A DNA stretch of 64,000 bases from Adiantum capillus-veneris (GCA_014529385.2 CM043963.1:69770912-69834911), one strand, 5' to 3'. Positions 34,910-47,868 are shown, counted from the stretch's first letter. The notes: generated by a model not told the origin, from the sequence alone. Numbers and translations: made by a program.

Positions 34910-35223
34910 GCTTCTATATTGCTTCTTGATTGGTACACAAGCTTGGATAAAAGGTGTGATTGAAAGGTGCGAGAGTCGCACAAAAGAATCACAAAGGATC
35001 CAAAACAACGGCGTACAAAAAGAAGAAGATAAAGTTACACGAGTTCTTTTAAAGTGAATTTTTTTTGTTTAGAACATTTTCCTTCAGAGGAGGGGAGGGA
35101 TCTTGTCATTTAAATGTATTAAAACTAATGAGAACCAAAATGGTGCTGCCCAAATTCTATAAATGAAAGGCTTGCTCACACAATTGTGAGTGCGTGTGAA
35201 TTGAACACCAACGTGTCGTATCT
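34910..35223 (+). other. Probable copia 3' end next to the DNA transposon
   Basis: No gene. CAGAGGAGGGGAGGGA (35,091-35,106) looks like a polypurine tract, and the following bases could be the start of an LTR. The last four bases, ATCT (35,220-35,223), are the left target-site duplication of element A. Confidence 0.5.
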
Positions 35224-35246
35224 GGGTGAAAGCATGAATAGGTGGA
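35224..35246 (+). repeat. Left terminal inverted repeat of element A
   Basis: Begins GGGTGAAAGCATGAATAGGT. It is paired with 61,128-61,150 and closely resembles the perfect TIR of element B (GGGTGGATGCATGAATAGGT), which shows the two elements belong together. Confidence 0.85.
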
Positions 35247-35416
35247 AAGCTATATATGTGATATAATTAAATAGCATAGCATGACATTAGGGGTGTGGTC
35301 ACTGGTGCCATATTTCAGACGTCCCAATTTATATTCTAAAAAATGTTATACTGAAAAATTCAGCCTTCACACACCCACTTTGTTTGATGAGTAGTTGGCA
35401 ATTTCAAACAACGTGC

Positions 35417-35440
35417 CCCCCCCCCCCCCCCCCGACCCCC

Positions 35441-35487
<47 letters not shown>
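35417..35487. repeat. C-run and (CT)n microsatellite
   Basis: About 18 C residues followed, after a short spacer, by a pure CT dinucleotide tract. It lies in the leader of element A's accessory gene. ORFs through it are low-complexity artefacts. Confidence 0.9.
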
Positions 35488-35488
<1 letters not shown>

Positions 35489-36819
35489 GCATGTGCTCAA
35501 GGTCTACTGTGCTTAGAGCTTCTACTGTGCAAGCTTGACTGCTTCAAGGACGATTGCAGTAACCGCCCTCTTCTCTTCGAGGTATGTCTCTCCCATTGAA
35601 CATGTACACTCTCTACTGGTTGAGCACGCGCGCCCCACCTGGGATCATTTAGCTACATTAAGCTGCATTTGGAGCGGCATGAGTGCCACACCTTGCTCAT
35701 TTGCAACAAGAGGCGAGCAAAACCTAATGCTGCTGCTGGCTGCATGAGAGGACATAAACTCCCGAGGTAATTTTCTAGTCCACAAGATGCATGCAATCTT
35801 GGGGCAAATCCCATAGCACATCACCTTGAATGCCCTGCTTACAAGAGCAGGCCCATGAAGTTCTTGTTTCTTTTTAGCAGGTGATAAGCGAGGGCACACC
35901 ATGTCTCATGAGTTCATTGGATGATGTGCAGGTATATCACTTGAGACTGAATCATGGCACCTTCCTCAAAGCATCCGATTCAAGCAAGCAGCAGTCTAGT
36001 TAGGAACATCGAACCACCTCTGCATACGAATTTTTGTCGTCTTGCCGAGGAATTTCATATGGATCGTGGATTTCCATTGGAGGGAGTTGATCCACGTAGC
36101 TTGACAGGAAACAATGACATCACTGAGGAGGACTGGGAAGCTGTCTTTATATGCCCAAAGCTTGTTCCGGGTAGCCAGAAGAAAGTGAAGGCATACCAGT
36201 TTGTGTGGAGACACTGGGATGTCTACCAGGAGGGTCCCTTCATGTATGAAGTAGGGACTCAATTTGCAAAGGCCTTTGCATTGGAAAACTGCAGTGAATC
36301 TAGCAAACATCAAATTTCTTGGGCTATCTTTGTAGAGAGGGCAATGAGAGCCTCAGAAGAAAGACACAACTTGCAAAACAAGATCAAGAGGTGGGAAGAG
36401 CAGATGAGTGGTAGAGGGAGAGGTTCCAAAACCACTGCTGCCTCTACCACATCATCATTGAAAACAGAAGGTACGTGTGAACCATTGTCAAGCGTGCCTT
36501 TAGGAGGATACCTGGTACAATTGGCAGAGGAGGATAGTAGGGCACTTGCAGAAATGAAGAATATTGCAGAGGGCAGATTGCAAGACTATAAGTCAAGACT
36601 TGAGGGTGCAAAGAAGCAGGTAGAGGATCAAGTCAGAGAATTGCATAGGGCTGAGGGTGCTCAAAGCTCAAACACTTTGGCCATAAAGTTGCAAACGGAG
36701 ATTGATTGCGTGCAAGACCCTGTAGCTCGACAATGCCTGATTGATTTGATTGGACAGTTCTCGAGTACTACTAGAGAGAACGTTGCTGAATTTGAAGCCA
36801 ATGTGGCTAAATCAAAGGT

Positions 36820-37772
36820 GCATACCCTCCTACATGTGCTTCACTTTGTTTTGGAGTATGTGGTTCACTTCCATGTGGTTATGTGGTTAGAGTGTTATGG
36901 ATTGTATGGTTATGTACTGTATGAGAATATTCTATTTTTGCTATGTGCTATATAGCACAAAATATGTGCTATATGGTCACAACATAGCCATCATCTTCAT
37001 GGAGTGGGTGGTTATATGCTATGTGTGGTTATGTGCTATGTGCTTTATAGTTCAATCTAGGTGCAGCATGTTCACAATAGTACCCTCATCTATTTGGAAT
37101 GTGTGTGATTCTATGCTATGTGCTCTGTGTGGTTATGTGCTATGTGATACATAGCACAATGGACATGTGTAATATGTGCTATATAGCATACCTGTATGCT
37201 ATATGCTCATAGTATAGCCCTGAAGTGTGTGTTAAATATTGATATGTGCTACATAGCACAATCTTTTTATGTGCTATGTGCTAAATAGCACATTTTGTGT
37301 GTTATATGTTCACAATATAGCCCTGGAGTGTGTGGAATAGTGAATTGTGCTATATAGCACAATCTCTATTTTTGCTATGTGCTACATAGCACAATATTTG
37401 TGCTATATTCTATGTGCTATGTCTCATATAGCCCACTGCATATCTTATACCCAACAAGCTTGTGCTATATAGCATATAGAGAAAATTTTTGGGCTATATC
37501 TGGTATTTTAAAAAGTCTCTCTGCTATGATCTACAGTGCATACTCTATGTAGCACTTATAGCACATTATACTTGGACTGTGCTATGTGCTATATAGCACA
37601 GTGCATATCATATACCACATCAAGCTTGTGTTTATAGCATATAGAGTAAGTGCTTGTCTTATATGTGGTATTGCAAATAAGGGATAAGATTCACGCTGCA
37701 TATTCTTTTCAGCAATCTGCTTTTGTTGGGTTATTGAGACTTAAATTAGATGTGTTGTCTTCTTTGTTTCAC
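36820..37772 (+). repeat. Intron array of the palindrome GTGCTATATAGCAC
   Basis: The intron between the N-domain and RING-like exons is packed with variants of GTGCTATATAGCAC and TGCTATGTGCTA, a self-complementary motif. The same motif fills 53,400-54,120 and 58,820-59,780, the other noncoding parts of element A. No gene is present. Confidence 0.85.
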
Positions 37773-39497
37773 AGGCACTACTTGCAGAAGTAGAGACCAA
37801 CATAGCACAGGAATCAGAGCACTTTAAATTTTGTGTTACCATGTAGAGGACTTCACATAACGTGGGAGCCAGTTTGATGAAGCCTTTTCCTCCTATGGAT
37901 TTTAAGCAAAGCATTAGCAAGGTGGCACTTAATGGGTTCTACCATTGTGTAGGATGTGGATTCCCGTTCGATGCCAGAAGCTTGGATGTATTCTCCTTGC
38001 CTTGCACCCATGTGTACCATATGCTATGCTTCGCGCATGTATGTAGGGACTATGACTATTGTGTTGGACTTGATTGCAACATGTCTGTTCCCCCTAGAGC
38101 TAAGCATATGATTGGTCTGAAGATGAAGAGTGAGATGAAAGAATCAAGTGCAGGTGGTCACTGTGTCAATTATTTCATACTACTATTGTAGGCCCACTCT
38201 CCATTGGTAGTTTAAACTCTTGCATTTAATGAAATCATTTGCAGGTACAAACATCGCAGCAGAGACCTGTATACAAGAATCATTGAGGACAAAAACAGAG
38301 AGAGTCTCTATGCAGGCCACTGGTAGGTACCAAAATCAGTATTTATGTGTGTATTTTTGGATACTCCAAGTGAGACTTTGTAAATAGCTTGCTTTGTAGA
38401 ACAATGATCTCATGCTTGCTCCAATCAGACGATGCATTCCACAAGGAAGAATGGCCTGATTACCCCAGGGATGCAGCCAGGCCTTGAAGCGGAGTCTACC
38501 CGAGGGATGCAGCCAGCCCTTGAAGCGGAGTCTGTAGTAGGGGATGCAGTACATGGAGTAGTTGAAGACATCTTGATGGCAAAGTCTTCTGCAGTCAAAT
38601 CACCTAGGCAATAACTAACTCCAAGAAGGCTGTTGTGTTCTCCATTGAGTGCCAAAGCATCACCAAGTGTGGACACTAGAGATGAAGCATCAGATGAGGC
38701 AGTTGCAAATGCGGTGAAAGCAACACCCCCTCCAGCGGGGAAAAAGTGAACACCAAAGCACAAGAAATCGACCCCCAAGAACTTAGGTGGAAGTCCCACA
38801 ATGGATATACCTCTTGATTCATTTAGGAAGAGAAAGAAACCAAATGCAAAGCAATGAGTGTGTTTTTGTTGTAACTTCATGCAATTAGAAGATGTCTTTA
38901 GAAGGCATGTGCAATCCATTGCACCCCTATTGTATCCATGCTCATTGATGAATCAAGTGTTGGAATTTGTTAGTGACATGTCTCTTAATTCTTTGCATCG
39001 AGTAGTTGCAAACTATTTGATTTATTTTATGTACATGTGTAGTAATATGTTTCTACTTTCTCTTGTCGTAGATCAAGAAGCTGAAAAAAGAGGAACTTGC
39101 ATGAGATGCACTCGCTCTTCAGGGTTTCTAGATGAGGGGTCTGTAGGTTCACTGGCTCAATCTTATCCTGTGAAGAATCCGAGAAGGGGTGCTACAGCTT
39201 CCAGGGGGGTTACACGCAAAAAAAAAGTGTCTTTTGATACAGTTGAGGGGTCTGTAGGTTCACTGTCTCAGTCTTATCTTGTGAAGAATCCAAGAGGGGG
39301 TGCTACAGCTTCCAGGGGGGTTACAGGCAAAAAAAAAGAGTCTTTTGATACAGTTGATCCCTGCACACCTACTAGTATTGTTGAATTTGTTCCAAATGTG
39401 CCTAATGCAGTTGATGTGCAGGTTGTGCATGATGATGTGCACAGATGTTGACCGTGCTAAACTTGAAAAGGGTACATTACCCACCCCCACCACAGTT

Positions 39498-40205
39498 GAA
39501 TCTGGCATAGATGCCATTGATGATGCTATGGTAGTTGATGCCTGCACAGATGCCATTGTTGATGCTACGCTAGTTGATGCCTGCACAAATGACATTGTGG
39601 ATGCTCGCACAGATTCTGCTGCTGATGGAAATGTTAATGATGGTGGAACAGAAAGTATTGTTCATGCTGTCATAGATGCCCTTCTTGATGCAGTTGTGGC
39701 TATGGGTGCAGATGCCACTGTTGAATCTGGCATAGATGCCATTGATGATGCTACCACAGTTGATGCCTGCACAGATGCCATTGTTGATGCTACGGTAGTT
39801 GATGCTTGCAAAAATGACATTGTGGATGCTATGGAAGTTGATGCTAGCACATATGCTACTGCTGATGGAAATGTTAATGATGGTGGAACAGAAAGTATTG
39901 TTCATGCTGTCATAGATGCCCTTCTTGATGCAGTTGTGTCTATGGGTACAGATGCCACTGTTGAATCTGTCACAGATGCCATTGATGATGCTACCACAGT
40001 TGATGCCTGCACAGCTGCCATTTGTTGATGCTATAGTAGTTGATGCCTGCACAAATGACATTGGATGCTATGGAAGTTGATGCTAGCATAGATGCTGCTG
40101 TTTATGGCAATGTTAATGATGGTGGAATAGAAAGTATTGTTCATGATGTCATAGATGCCCTTCTTGATGCAGTTGTGCCTATGGGTACAGATTCCACTGT
40201 TGAGG
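39498..40205 (+). repeat. About 240-bp coding repeats, Asp/Ala/Val-rich
   Basis: Three tandem units (starting about 39,498, 39,717 and 39,957, a fourth partial) encode phrases such as VDACTDAIVDAT, DGNVNDGGTESIVHAVIDAL and DAVVSMGTDATVES. The product would be strongly acidic, likely disordered or helical. It lies between the RING-like and FCP1-like parts. Confidence 0.85.
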
Positions 40206-40544
40206 ATACTAGAGGCATGGGTGAGGAGGTCCTCATTGAGAGAGAAGCTAGAACACGTGAGGCACTGGGTGCAAGTGATGTCACATGCCAAGCCGAGGTG
40301 ATCTGTCCAAGTGATGCAGCTAATGACATTGTTGATGCAGAGGAGGCAAAGGGTAAAAATGCCGCTGTTGAAGATAGGGGAGGCTTGGGTGAGGAGGACC
40401 TCACTAAGAGAGTACCTAGAATAGGCTCAGCAGTGGGTAACAGTGATGTCACGGCTTATGCCGACATAGCTGAGGCATACGACAGAGAAATTCAATCGGA
40501 AGAGGCAATGGGAGAAGTTCTCGTGGCTGCTACGGACATGAAAG

Positions 40545-40566
40545 GGGTGGATGCATGAATAGGTGG
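40545..40566 (+). repeat. Left TIR of element B
   Basis: Perfect 22-bp inverted match to 52,116-52,137. AAAG duplication directly outside. The motif AACCGGTA sits about 33 bp further in, at 40,599. Confidence 0.95.
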
Positions 40567-41174
40567 ACCAAAAACCTTGTCCCGGACAGAGGTTTTATAA
40601 CCGGTACATAAAACTATCTCTATTAGTTCAATTCGATATATTCTTTTCAACAGCTTTTTAATTAAATATAGAATTTCCACAGTTTTTTGTTAAATATAGA
40701 AGACGGCTATGTACCTCTTAACTATGCACGTCAGCCAGCTCTTTACACCATTACTATTTCCACGTCTCTTTTTCAAATATAGAAGACGGCTCTGTAGCTC
40801 TTAACTATGCACGTCAGCCAGCTCTTTGTCTTCCCGCTCTCTTGTTTTTCTATCTCTCTCTAACTCTCTGTGTAGGAGCACAGATTGTTGTTTTACTTTG
40901 TAGGCCTATCACACATCTATTGCTGTCATATAGTGCTCTTGCTCTCTGTAGGCCTATCACCTCGCTCAATCTCTCCCTCTCTAGCATGGAGCAAGAATCT
41001 CACACTGTATGTGACTGCTCTCAGGCTCACTGTGAACTGTGTGCTAGGTATGCTGTTGATGCGGTCAAGGAATATCATGCTAGGAGAAAGAGGGAGCAGT
41101 GTGCTAAGAACAAGCTTGAGCAGGTAGCACGTGAGGAAGATAATGATCAAAATGGTGTTGATGATGCAAAGCGT

Positions 41175-43296
41175 TGTTGCACGCATATTGAGAACCCCGT
41201 TTTCTGTAAATTTGTACATATGGACATGACGCCCGATGTCAAAAGGGCGTGGGGGCTTTCTTTTTGTGGGTTTTTTAGCTTGCTTTAGCAAGCACATGTA
41301 CATGCACTGCAAGTCGCTAGTCTAGTGACAATTGTCGGGCTACTGTAAGTGCCCGTGAGTGAGTTTTTTGAAGCGAGCCTTGTATATAACTTAAACTCAT
41401 GTAAAAACTAAAAAAAAAGTTCAGACGAACATCAGAAATTTGCAGGTTTTAGCTCATTCTGTCTCCTTGGTGCTCTTGGATGCAGTTTTTTTGCCCCGAC
41501 TAGCCTTCTCTACGTGTAGTCGTGCTGGGACAGCTCTCTGTTCACGTCAATTTTGCTCATGGGGACGTATGGAATCAATTTTAGTCATCTTCAGATTTCT
41601 CACCAGTCATTTTTCAAGCTTTCTCTCAAGATTTAAAGTGCCCCAATTGGAGTTGTGCTCATCAGGTTACGAGTAGTTCTCTGCAGGGTTATGGCTATGG
41701 CAACCTAGTGGCAAATTGTGTGTAGACAGATTCGGAGGGCATGTATCTATGAATTGTGGAATTGATGTTGAAGTTGTGGGTTTGTGATGTTTGATTGTGA
41801 AAGGAGAGGCTCTTGTCTTCATATGCATTGGTCGGCGTGTGCTGTAAATCCATGCTTTGGCAGGGTTTTGCTCCTATGTGACATAGTCTCTTGGGTGGGC
41901 GACGACCAGTAAATTCCCAAGGGGACTACTCTTGTTGGACTAGTGGTGTTTCAAAGGAGTTTCCCAAAGCTTTTGGTGTTCTTTTTGTGCTCTTTCAACG
42001 CTCTTGGGTGACATCGCTATAGAGGTGTTTCAGTTTGCTTGTTTCCCAACAGTGTTTTGGTGCCCCCACGGAGGATCTTCTTCAAGTGACCCTCAATTGA
42101 CAGCTTTGATGGCTATGGTGACAGAGTTTCCAAGGTTCTATGGTCATGTAGGTGAGGATGCTGATGCATTCATTGAGAAGATGGAGTTTTCTTGTTTGAT
42201 GGCAAATAAGGAAGATCCAATGATTATGCTCAAGATTTTGTGATTTTGATTCTACATATGGTTTATGCTTTGATATTGGGAGTGGGAAAATTGATATGTC
42301 TAGTGTTTCTTCATGCATTTTTTGCTTATGTTGTATGGCCCTCTGATCCGGGTGGACAATATGCTTATGCTACTGCTGAGCATGAATGCTCTAGCAGACT
42401 GGGGGGTTGGCAAACTATGTTGCGCGCATTTTGAGAACCCCGTTTTTTGTAAATTTGTACATATGGACATGACGCCCGATGTCAAAAGGGTGTGGGGGCT
42501 TTCTTTTTGTGGGTTTTTTAGCTTGCTTTAGCAAGAACATGTACATGCACTGCAAGTCGCTAGTCTAGTGACAGCTATCGGGCTACTGTAAGTGCCCGCG
42601 TGAGTGAGGTTTTTGAAGCGATCCTTGTATACAACTTAAAATCATGTAAAAACTAAAAAAAAAGTTCAGCCAAACATAAAAAATTTGCAGGTTTTAGCTC
42701 TTTCTATCTCCTTGGTGCTCTTGGATGCAGTTTTTTTGCCCCGACTAGCCTTCTCTACGTGTAGTCGTGCTGGGACAGCTCTCTGTTCGCGTCAATTTTT
42801 CTCATGGGGGCGTATGGAATCAATTTTAGTCATATTCAGCTTTCTCGCCAATCATTTTTCAAGCTTTCTCTCAAGCTTTAAAGTGCCCCAATTGGAGTTG
42901 TGCTCATCAGGTTACGAGTAGTTCTCTGCAGGGTTATGGCTATGGCAGCCTAGTGGCAAATTGTGTGTAGACAGATTCGGAGGGCATGTATCTATGAATT
43001 GTGGAATTGATGTTGAATTTGTGGGTTTGTGATGTTTGATTGTGAAAGGAGAGGCCCTTGTCTTCATATGCATTGGTCGGCGTGTGCTGTAAATCCATGC
43101 TTTGGCAGGGTTTTGCTCCTATGTGACATAGTCTCTTGGGTGGGCGACGACCAGTAAATTCCCAAGGGGACTACTCTTGTTGGACTAGTGGTGTTTCAAA
43201 GGAGTTTCCCAAAGCTTTTGGTGTTCTTTTTGTGCTCTTTCAACGCTCTTGGGTGACATCGCTATAGAGGTGTTTCAGTTTGCTTGTTTCCCAACA
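41175..43296 (+). mobile_element. TRIM-like LTR retroelement in element B transposase exon 1
   Basis: Paired LTRs 41,175-42,051 and 42,418-43,296 (877 and 879 bp, TGTTGC...CCAACA, highly similar) flank only 366 bp. The interior has the primer site TGGTGCCCCCAC (42,058-42,069) and a gag stub (VTEFPRFYGHVGEDADAFIEKMEF). A G-rich polypurine tract (GACTGGGGGG, near 42,398) precedes the 3' LTR. Primer site and gag resemble element D, so it is an internally deleted Tat-like derivative, non-autonomous. The duplication is imperfect (AGCGT before, ATCGT at the end). The host exon frame is continuous on both sides (DDAKR / QRLCNDL). Confidence 0.88.
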
Positions 43297-43846
43297 TCGT
43301 CAAAGACTTTGCAATGACCTTGTTATGCTCTTCAATCGGCGTACAAAGGCCCTCGATGTTGCATCACGCTCAAATATCTTGTGCAAGTTTGTCAATCATC
43401 CTTCTCTTGGAGACCTTGAAATGCCCAGGGCACAAACAACCTTCGTTGAAGCCATACGCAACAGAATAGATGCAATCAAATTACCCAAGAGCGGACAGGA
43501 GCTCTTTCTTAAAAGATTCATCACCACAATTCTTATGAATGTTGAGTGTACATCTACCTCAAAAGTGAATGTTTCAGCTGCATCGAAGTTGCTAAATTTT
43601 CACAAGAGGAACTTCATAGCTGCAAAGAATCGGTTGAGGGCAGCAAATGATGGCAATTTGCCAATCTCTTTGTGTGCTCTACAACCTATGGATCGTGGTT
43701 TCATAACACCTAATGAGAAAGAGTTGATCTTATCTTTTTAGATGTCTAACACTCATGTTTCACCCAATAAGAAGGATGTGTGCAAAAAGCGTATTGGAAG
43801 AAATTCATATGTCAAACATCCTGTGCATCTTCTTGAACAATTTCAG

Positions 43847-45301
43847 GTAATAACTTGCTTCACTATGTCCATTTTTGTTTTCTAATATTTGCATTCATGA
43901 CCTATATTCAGTATAATTGGGTTGATAAGAGTAGATATGAAATCGGATATGAAGAAAGTTATAAATGGAAATAAGGAGAATCTGTATTTGGTCCTAGAAT
44001 AAGAGTAGATAAATATTGGATGTGAAGGAGAATATAAATGGAAACATAGTTTTTATCATACGTGTATGTTTGTTGAAACATATGTTTGCAGACGCATACT
44101 TTCACACGCTATGATATGTATAAACTCGTTAGGTTAAAAACTGGTTTACATAACCAGTAAAAATCTTTTAACACTTATTTCTCACTGGTATACATCGTGG
44201 TTAAGTGTTCACATGTACTGTTTGTTATGTCAGATAGGTAAAAAACATATCTGTTTGAAAGGAAAATACTGGTTTACATATCCAGTAAATTTTTTTTAAC
44301 ACTTATTTCTCACTGGTATACATCGTGATTAAGTGCTCACATGTACTGGTTAGGTAAATAACATACCGGTTTTAAATAAAAAGACTGGTTTACATCAGCA
44401 GTCAGAACATTTGAACTGGTTGACACTTATATACCGCTGGTACGTACTAAGGACATGTGCTCATTTTTTTTAACACTTATTTCTCACTGGTATACATCGT
44501 GGTTAAGTGCTCACATGTACTGGTTAGGTAAATAATATAGCGGTTTTAAATGAAAAGACTGGTTTACATCAGCAGTAAGAACATTTGAACTGGTTGACAC
44601 TTATATACCACTGGTACGTACCAAGGGCATGTGTTCATTTTTTTTAACACTTATTTCTCACTGGTATACATCGGGGTTAAGTGCTCACATGTACTGGTTT
44701 TAAATAACATACCGGTTTTAAATGAAAAGACTGGTTTACATCAACAGTCAGAACATTTGAACTAGTTGACACTTATATACCACTGGTACGTACCAAGGAC
44801 ATGCGTTCATTTTTTTAACCCTTATTTTTCACTGGTATACATCATGGTTAAGTGCTCACATGTATTGGTTAGGTAAATAAAATACCGGTTTTAAATGAAA
44901 AGACTTGTTTACATCAACAGTAAGAACATTTGAACTGGTTGACACTTATATACCACTGGTATGTACCAAGGGCATGTGTTCATTTTTTTTAACACTTATT
45001 TCTCACTGGTATACATCGTGGTTAAGTGCTCACATGTACTGGTTAGGTAAATAACATACCGGTTTTAAATGAAAAGACTAGTTTACATCAGCACATTTAA
45101 ACTGGTTGACACTTATATACCACTGGTACGTACCAAGGACATGTGTTCATATATACTGGTTTGTTTAACCAATTAAGTGAAAAAACATAGTGGTTTGAAA
45201 TAAAAATAATGGTTTATAGTAATGTAACAGTTTTCCTCAAAGATAATAAAAACCTGCAGTTTTCTTCAATGTTCTTTAACCATATATTTCTTTCATTGTA
45301 G
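43847..45301 (+). repeat. Intron 1 of element B transposase with 173-bp tandem array
   Basis: GT at 43,847 and AG at 45,300-45,301 delimit it. From about 44,100 to 45,165 a unit of about 171-175 bp repeats five times. It contains ACTGGTTTACATCAGCAG, ACTGGTTGACACTTATATACC and CTTATTTCTCACTGGTATAC, all built around ACTGGT/ACCGGT half-palindromes. No gene. Confidence 0.85.
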
Positions 45302-47408
45302 GTGGAGCTCTTTCTCAACTTCAAAGAACAATACCATGAAATTGTAATAAGGCAGTGGGTGTTTGAGTACATGAAGCCATATTTTGTGTGGAAATTGAGA
45401 GACCGATATACTTGCTACTGCATTTCACATGTTCAAATGTCCTTCCTAAAGGATGCCATAAATCACATGCGAAGTTCTGTATTTGGTTTGCATGGAAAAG
45501 CTTGCCAATGTCAATGCAATATATTCAAAGACAATGGAATGGTAGATGCAAGGCACCAAAAAACCCTATCAAGAGTGTAACAGGCTTATTGGACTATATA
45601 CTGTGTCCAAAATCAGATACGTCCACCTTCCATGCCCTTGCCTGCTTGAGTGGTCAATGTAAAAGGTGTGGCCCGGATAAGTTAGACTTTTGTGCTGCAG
45701 AGGCTGCATTTATTGCTAAAAAGATTGTGGTGAAGATTTTTGAGGACCTAGAAGTAGGAACTGCACGTGACGGTCTGAAGAAGAAAAGGAAAGTCTTGTC
45801 GCATAAGAAAATATTATGCCAAGATCTCTCAGTCATGTTCAAAGACCATCTTAAGAAATACATAATGCATAATTTTGTGTATAGATGGCAAGCAGAACAA
45901 TATAAGGAATGTATACAAAGCTTTCCAGAAGATGTTGTTGTGTCAGTTGTTGACTTTGCTGAAAATTATAGTTTCAAAGAACAAAATGAGATTCAGTCCA
46001 TGCAGTGGTATTCAAATCAAGTAACTATTTTTGTGCACATAACATATTTCCGAATTGCAGGTAACGACATCACCCTAAATCAGTATTATTTCTTTTGTAT
46101 TAAGCCTTCAATAATTTCTGATTTTTTATATTATGCAGGTGACATCCATAAGACAATTCACTTCTTCATTTCAGATGACAAGCAACATGACACACATTTT
46201 GTTCAACACTGTTTTCTGAAACATGCGGAATGGCTAAAGCAATTTGGTCTAAACATAAGGCGTCATTGGGTATGGTCTGATGGAGCAGCTTCACAATTCA
46301 AAGCAATAAGACCATTCTATTTCCTTGCCAGGTATACCATGTTCTAACAAACATTATCTGAAGGTGGTTTTAATATAGAGACCTATAATATTGGCATTAA
46401 AGTTGTAATACAATGCTTGTCTAACATCATTAATATTATAATACGTGTTTTTTTTGGTAATTCAATCGTGCCAAGAGTATATTAATCTTCTTCTATCCAT
46501 TGAATAAATTGCAGATACAGTGTTTTTACGGGATGGAAAATGTCTTGGAACTTTTTGGGATCCGCCATGGTAAGGGAGAACACGACGGTGCGGGAGTAGT
46601 GATAAAAAGGTCTTTAACTCAATACCAATTGCATCCAAACTGCCCAAAGATAGACTGTGTTGTAGATGTTGTGGCATTATTGAGACGGACCTTGTCAGAT
46701 GGTGCTACAGCCACCTATGCATCCCAGGCCTGTTATGTAAGCAAGATTTTTTGGGTGATTGAATTGGGAGATGTAGAAAGGGGAAAAAATTGGGATGTGA
46801 AGGCTGTAAAAAATACCCGCTCAATGGACTCTATTTCTGTATATTCAGAGCATGATACAACTGCTTTGAGAACAGGTTCACTTTCTTGTTTCTGTAGTGC
46901 ATGTAAACAAGAAAAGTGGAGGAGATGTGTGAGCAAGTCACACGTTCCTTTCTGGACATACCTTATTTTGGAGCCTACGGAAGAAGGGGAAGATGATGAC
47001 GATGAAATAAATGAGGATGCAGCGTATGAAGGACACTATGACACCCTCAGTCAAGCTCTTATTGTTGGTGATAATTTTGTTGTTCCTGCACCAAATGACA
47101 ATGAAGAAAAAGTGGATTTCTATATAGTGAAATGCACTGCAGCTATTCAGGAGTTTCATTCAGACGTTGAAGATGACTGGGGCAATATCATTGGGCGAGG
47201 ATCCTATGCTATCAAAGGGTTTTACTATCGTATGATAAATGAGCAGACCTACGAGCTTTTGGACAAAAAGCCAGAGGTGTTCATATATTCACATCTTGTT
47301 CGAGCAATCAAAATCCCCATGATACCCCATCCCAGCAACTCACAACTATATACAATATCACTTGATGTCAGTGAGTCTATCTACAATAGTATGCCTTTTG
47401 AGCTGTAA

Positions 47409-47477
47409 CCATCTTAAGAAATGCATAATGCATAATTTTGTGTATATCTGCCTTTAACTGTAATCTGAACTCTCTCT

Positions 47478-47548
<71 letters not shown>

Positions 47549-47791
47549 ACTTCTCAGTATCATTTCGGTATCATACCAGTCACTTCTCAGTATCATACCG
47601 GTATCATACCAGTTAATTCACAGTATCATACCGGTATCATACCAGTATTTTCTCAATATCATACCAATATCATACATTCCCTCTGTGTGTGTGTGTGTCA
47701 CTTCTCAGTATCATACCATTCACTTCTCAGTATCATACCATTCACTTCAAAGAATCATACCGGTATCATACAAGTCACTTCTCAGTATCCG

Positions 47792-47868
<77 letters not shown>

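Larger units (their letters stand above)
40985..47408 (+). pseudogene. Element B transposase-like gene
   Basis: Exon 1 (40,985-41,174 plus 43,301-43,846) starts MEQESHTVCDCSQAHCELC, with a basic region and an HTH-like part (KLLNFHKRNFIAAKNRLR, VSPNKKDVCKKRIGR). Exon 2 (45,302-46,060) has a Cys cluster (CQCQCNIF, LSGQCKRCG) and VVDFAENYSF. Exon 3 (46,139-46,331) has HWVWSDGAASQFKA. Exon 4 (46,515-47,408) has RHGKGEHDGAGVVIKR, then a C-terminal domain (GDNFVVPAPND, VKCTAAIQ, RGSYAIKGFYYR). The Asp positions suggest an RNase H-like DDD/E fold; this is inference. Splice sites are GT/AG. Lesions: LTR element in exon 1, TAG 43,739-43,741 in place of Trp, frameshifts near 45,555 and 46,553. Related families to test: Sola, KDZ. 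Confidence 0.78.

Noticed and set aside
36820-37772. CRISPR-like or tRNA-like repeat array
   Set aside because: Repeats are irregularly spaced palindrome variants inside a plant transposon intron. No fixed spacer length and no cloverleaf.
35954-38191. A host gene for a RING-finger protein
   Set aside because: It lies within defined transposon ends, has a mirror homologue in element B, and carries stops. It is part of the element.
41175-43296. Large direct repeat that could be a recent gene duplication
   Set aside because: The repeats have LTR termini, a primer site after the first and a polypurine tract before the second, so they are paired LTRs.
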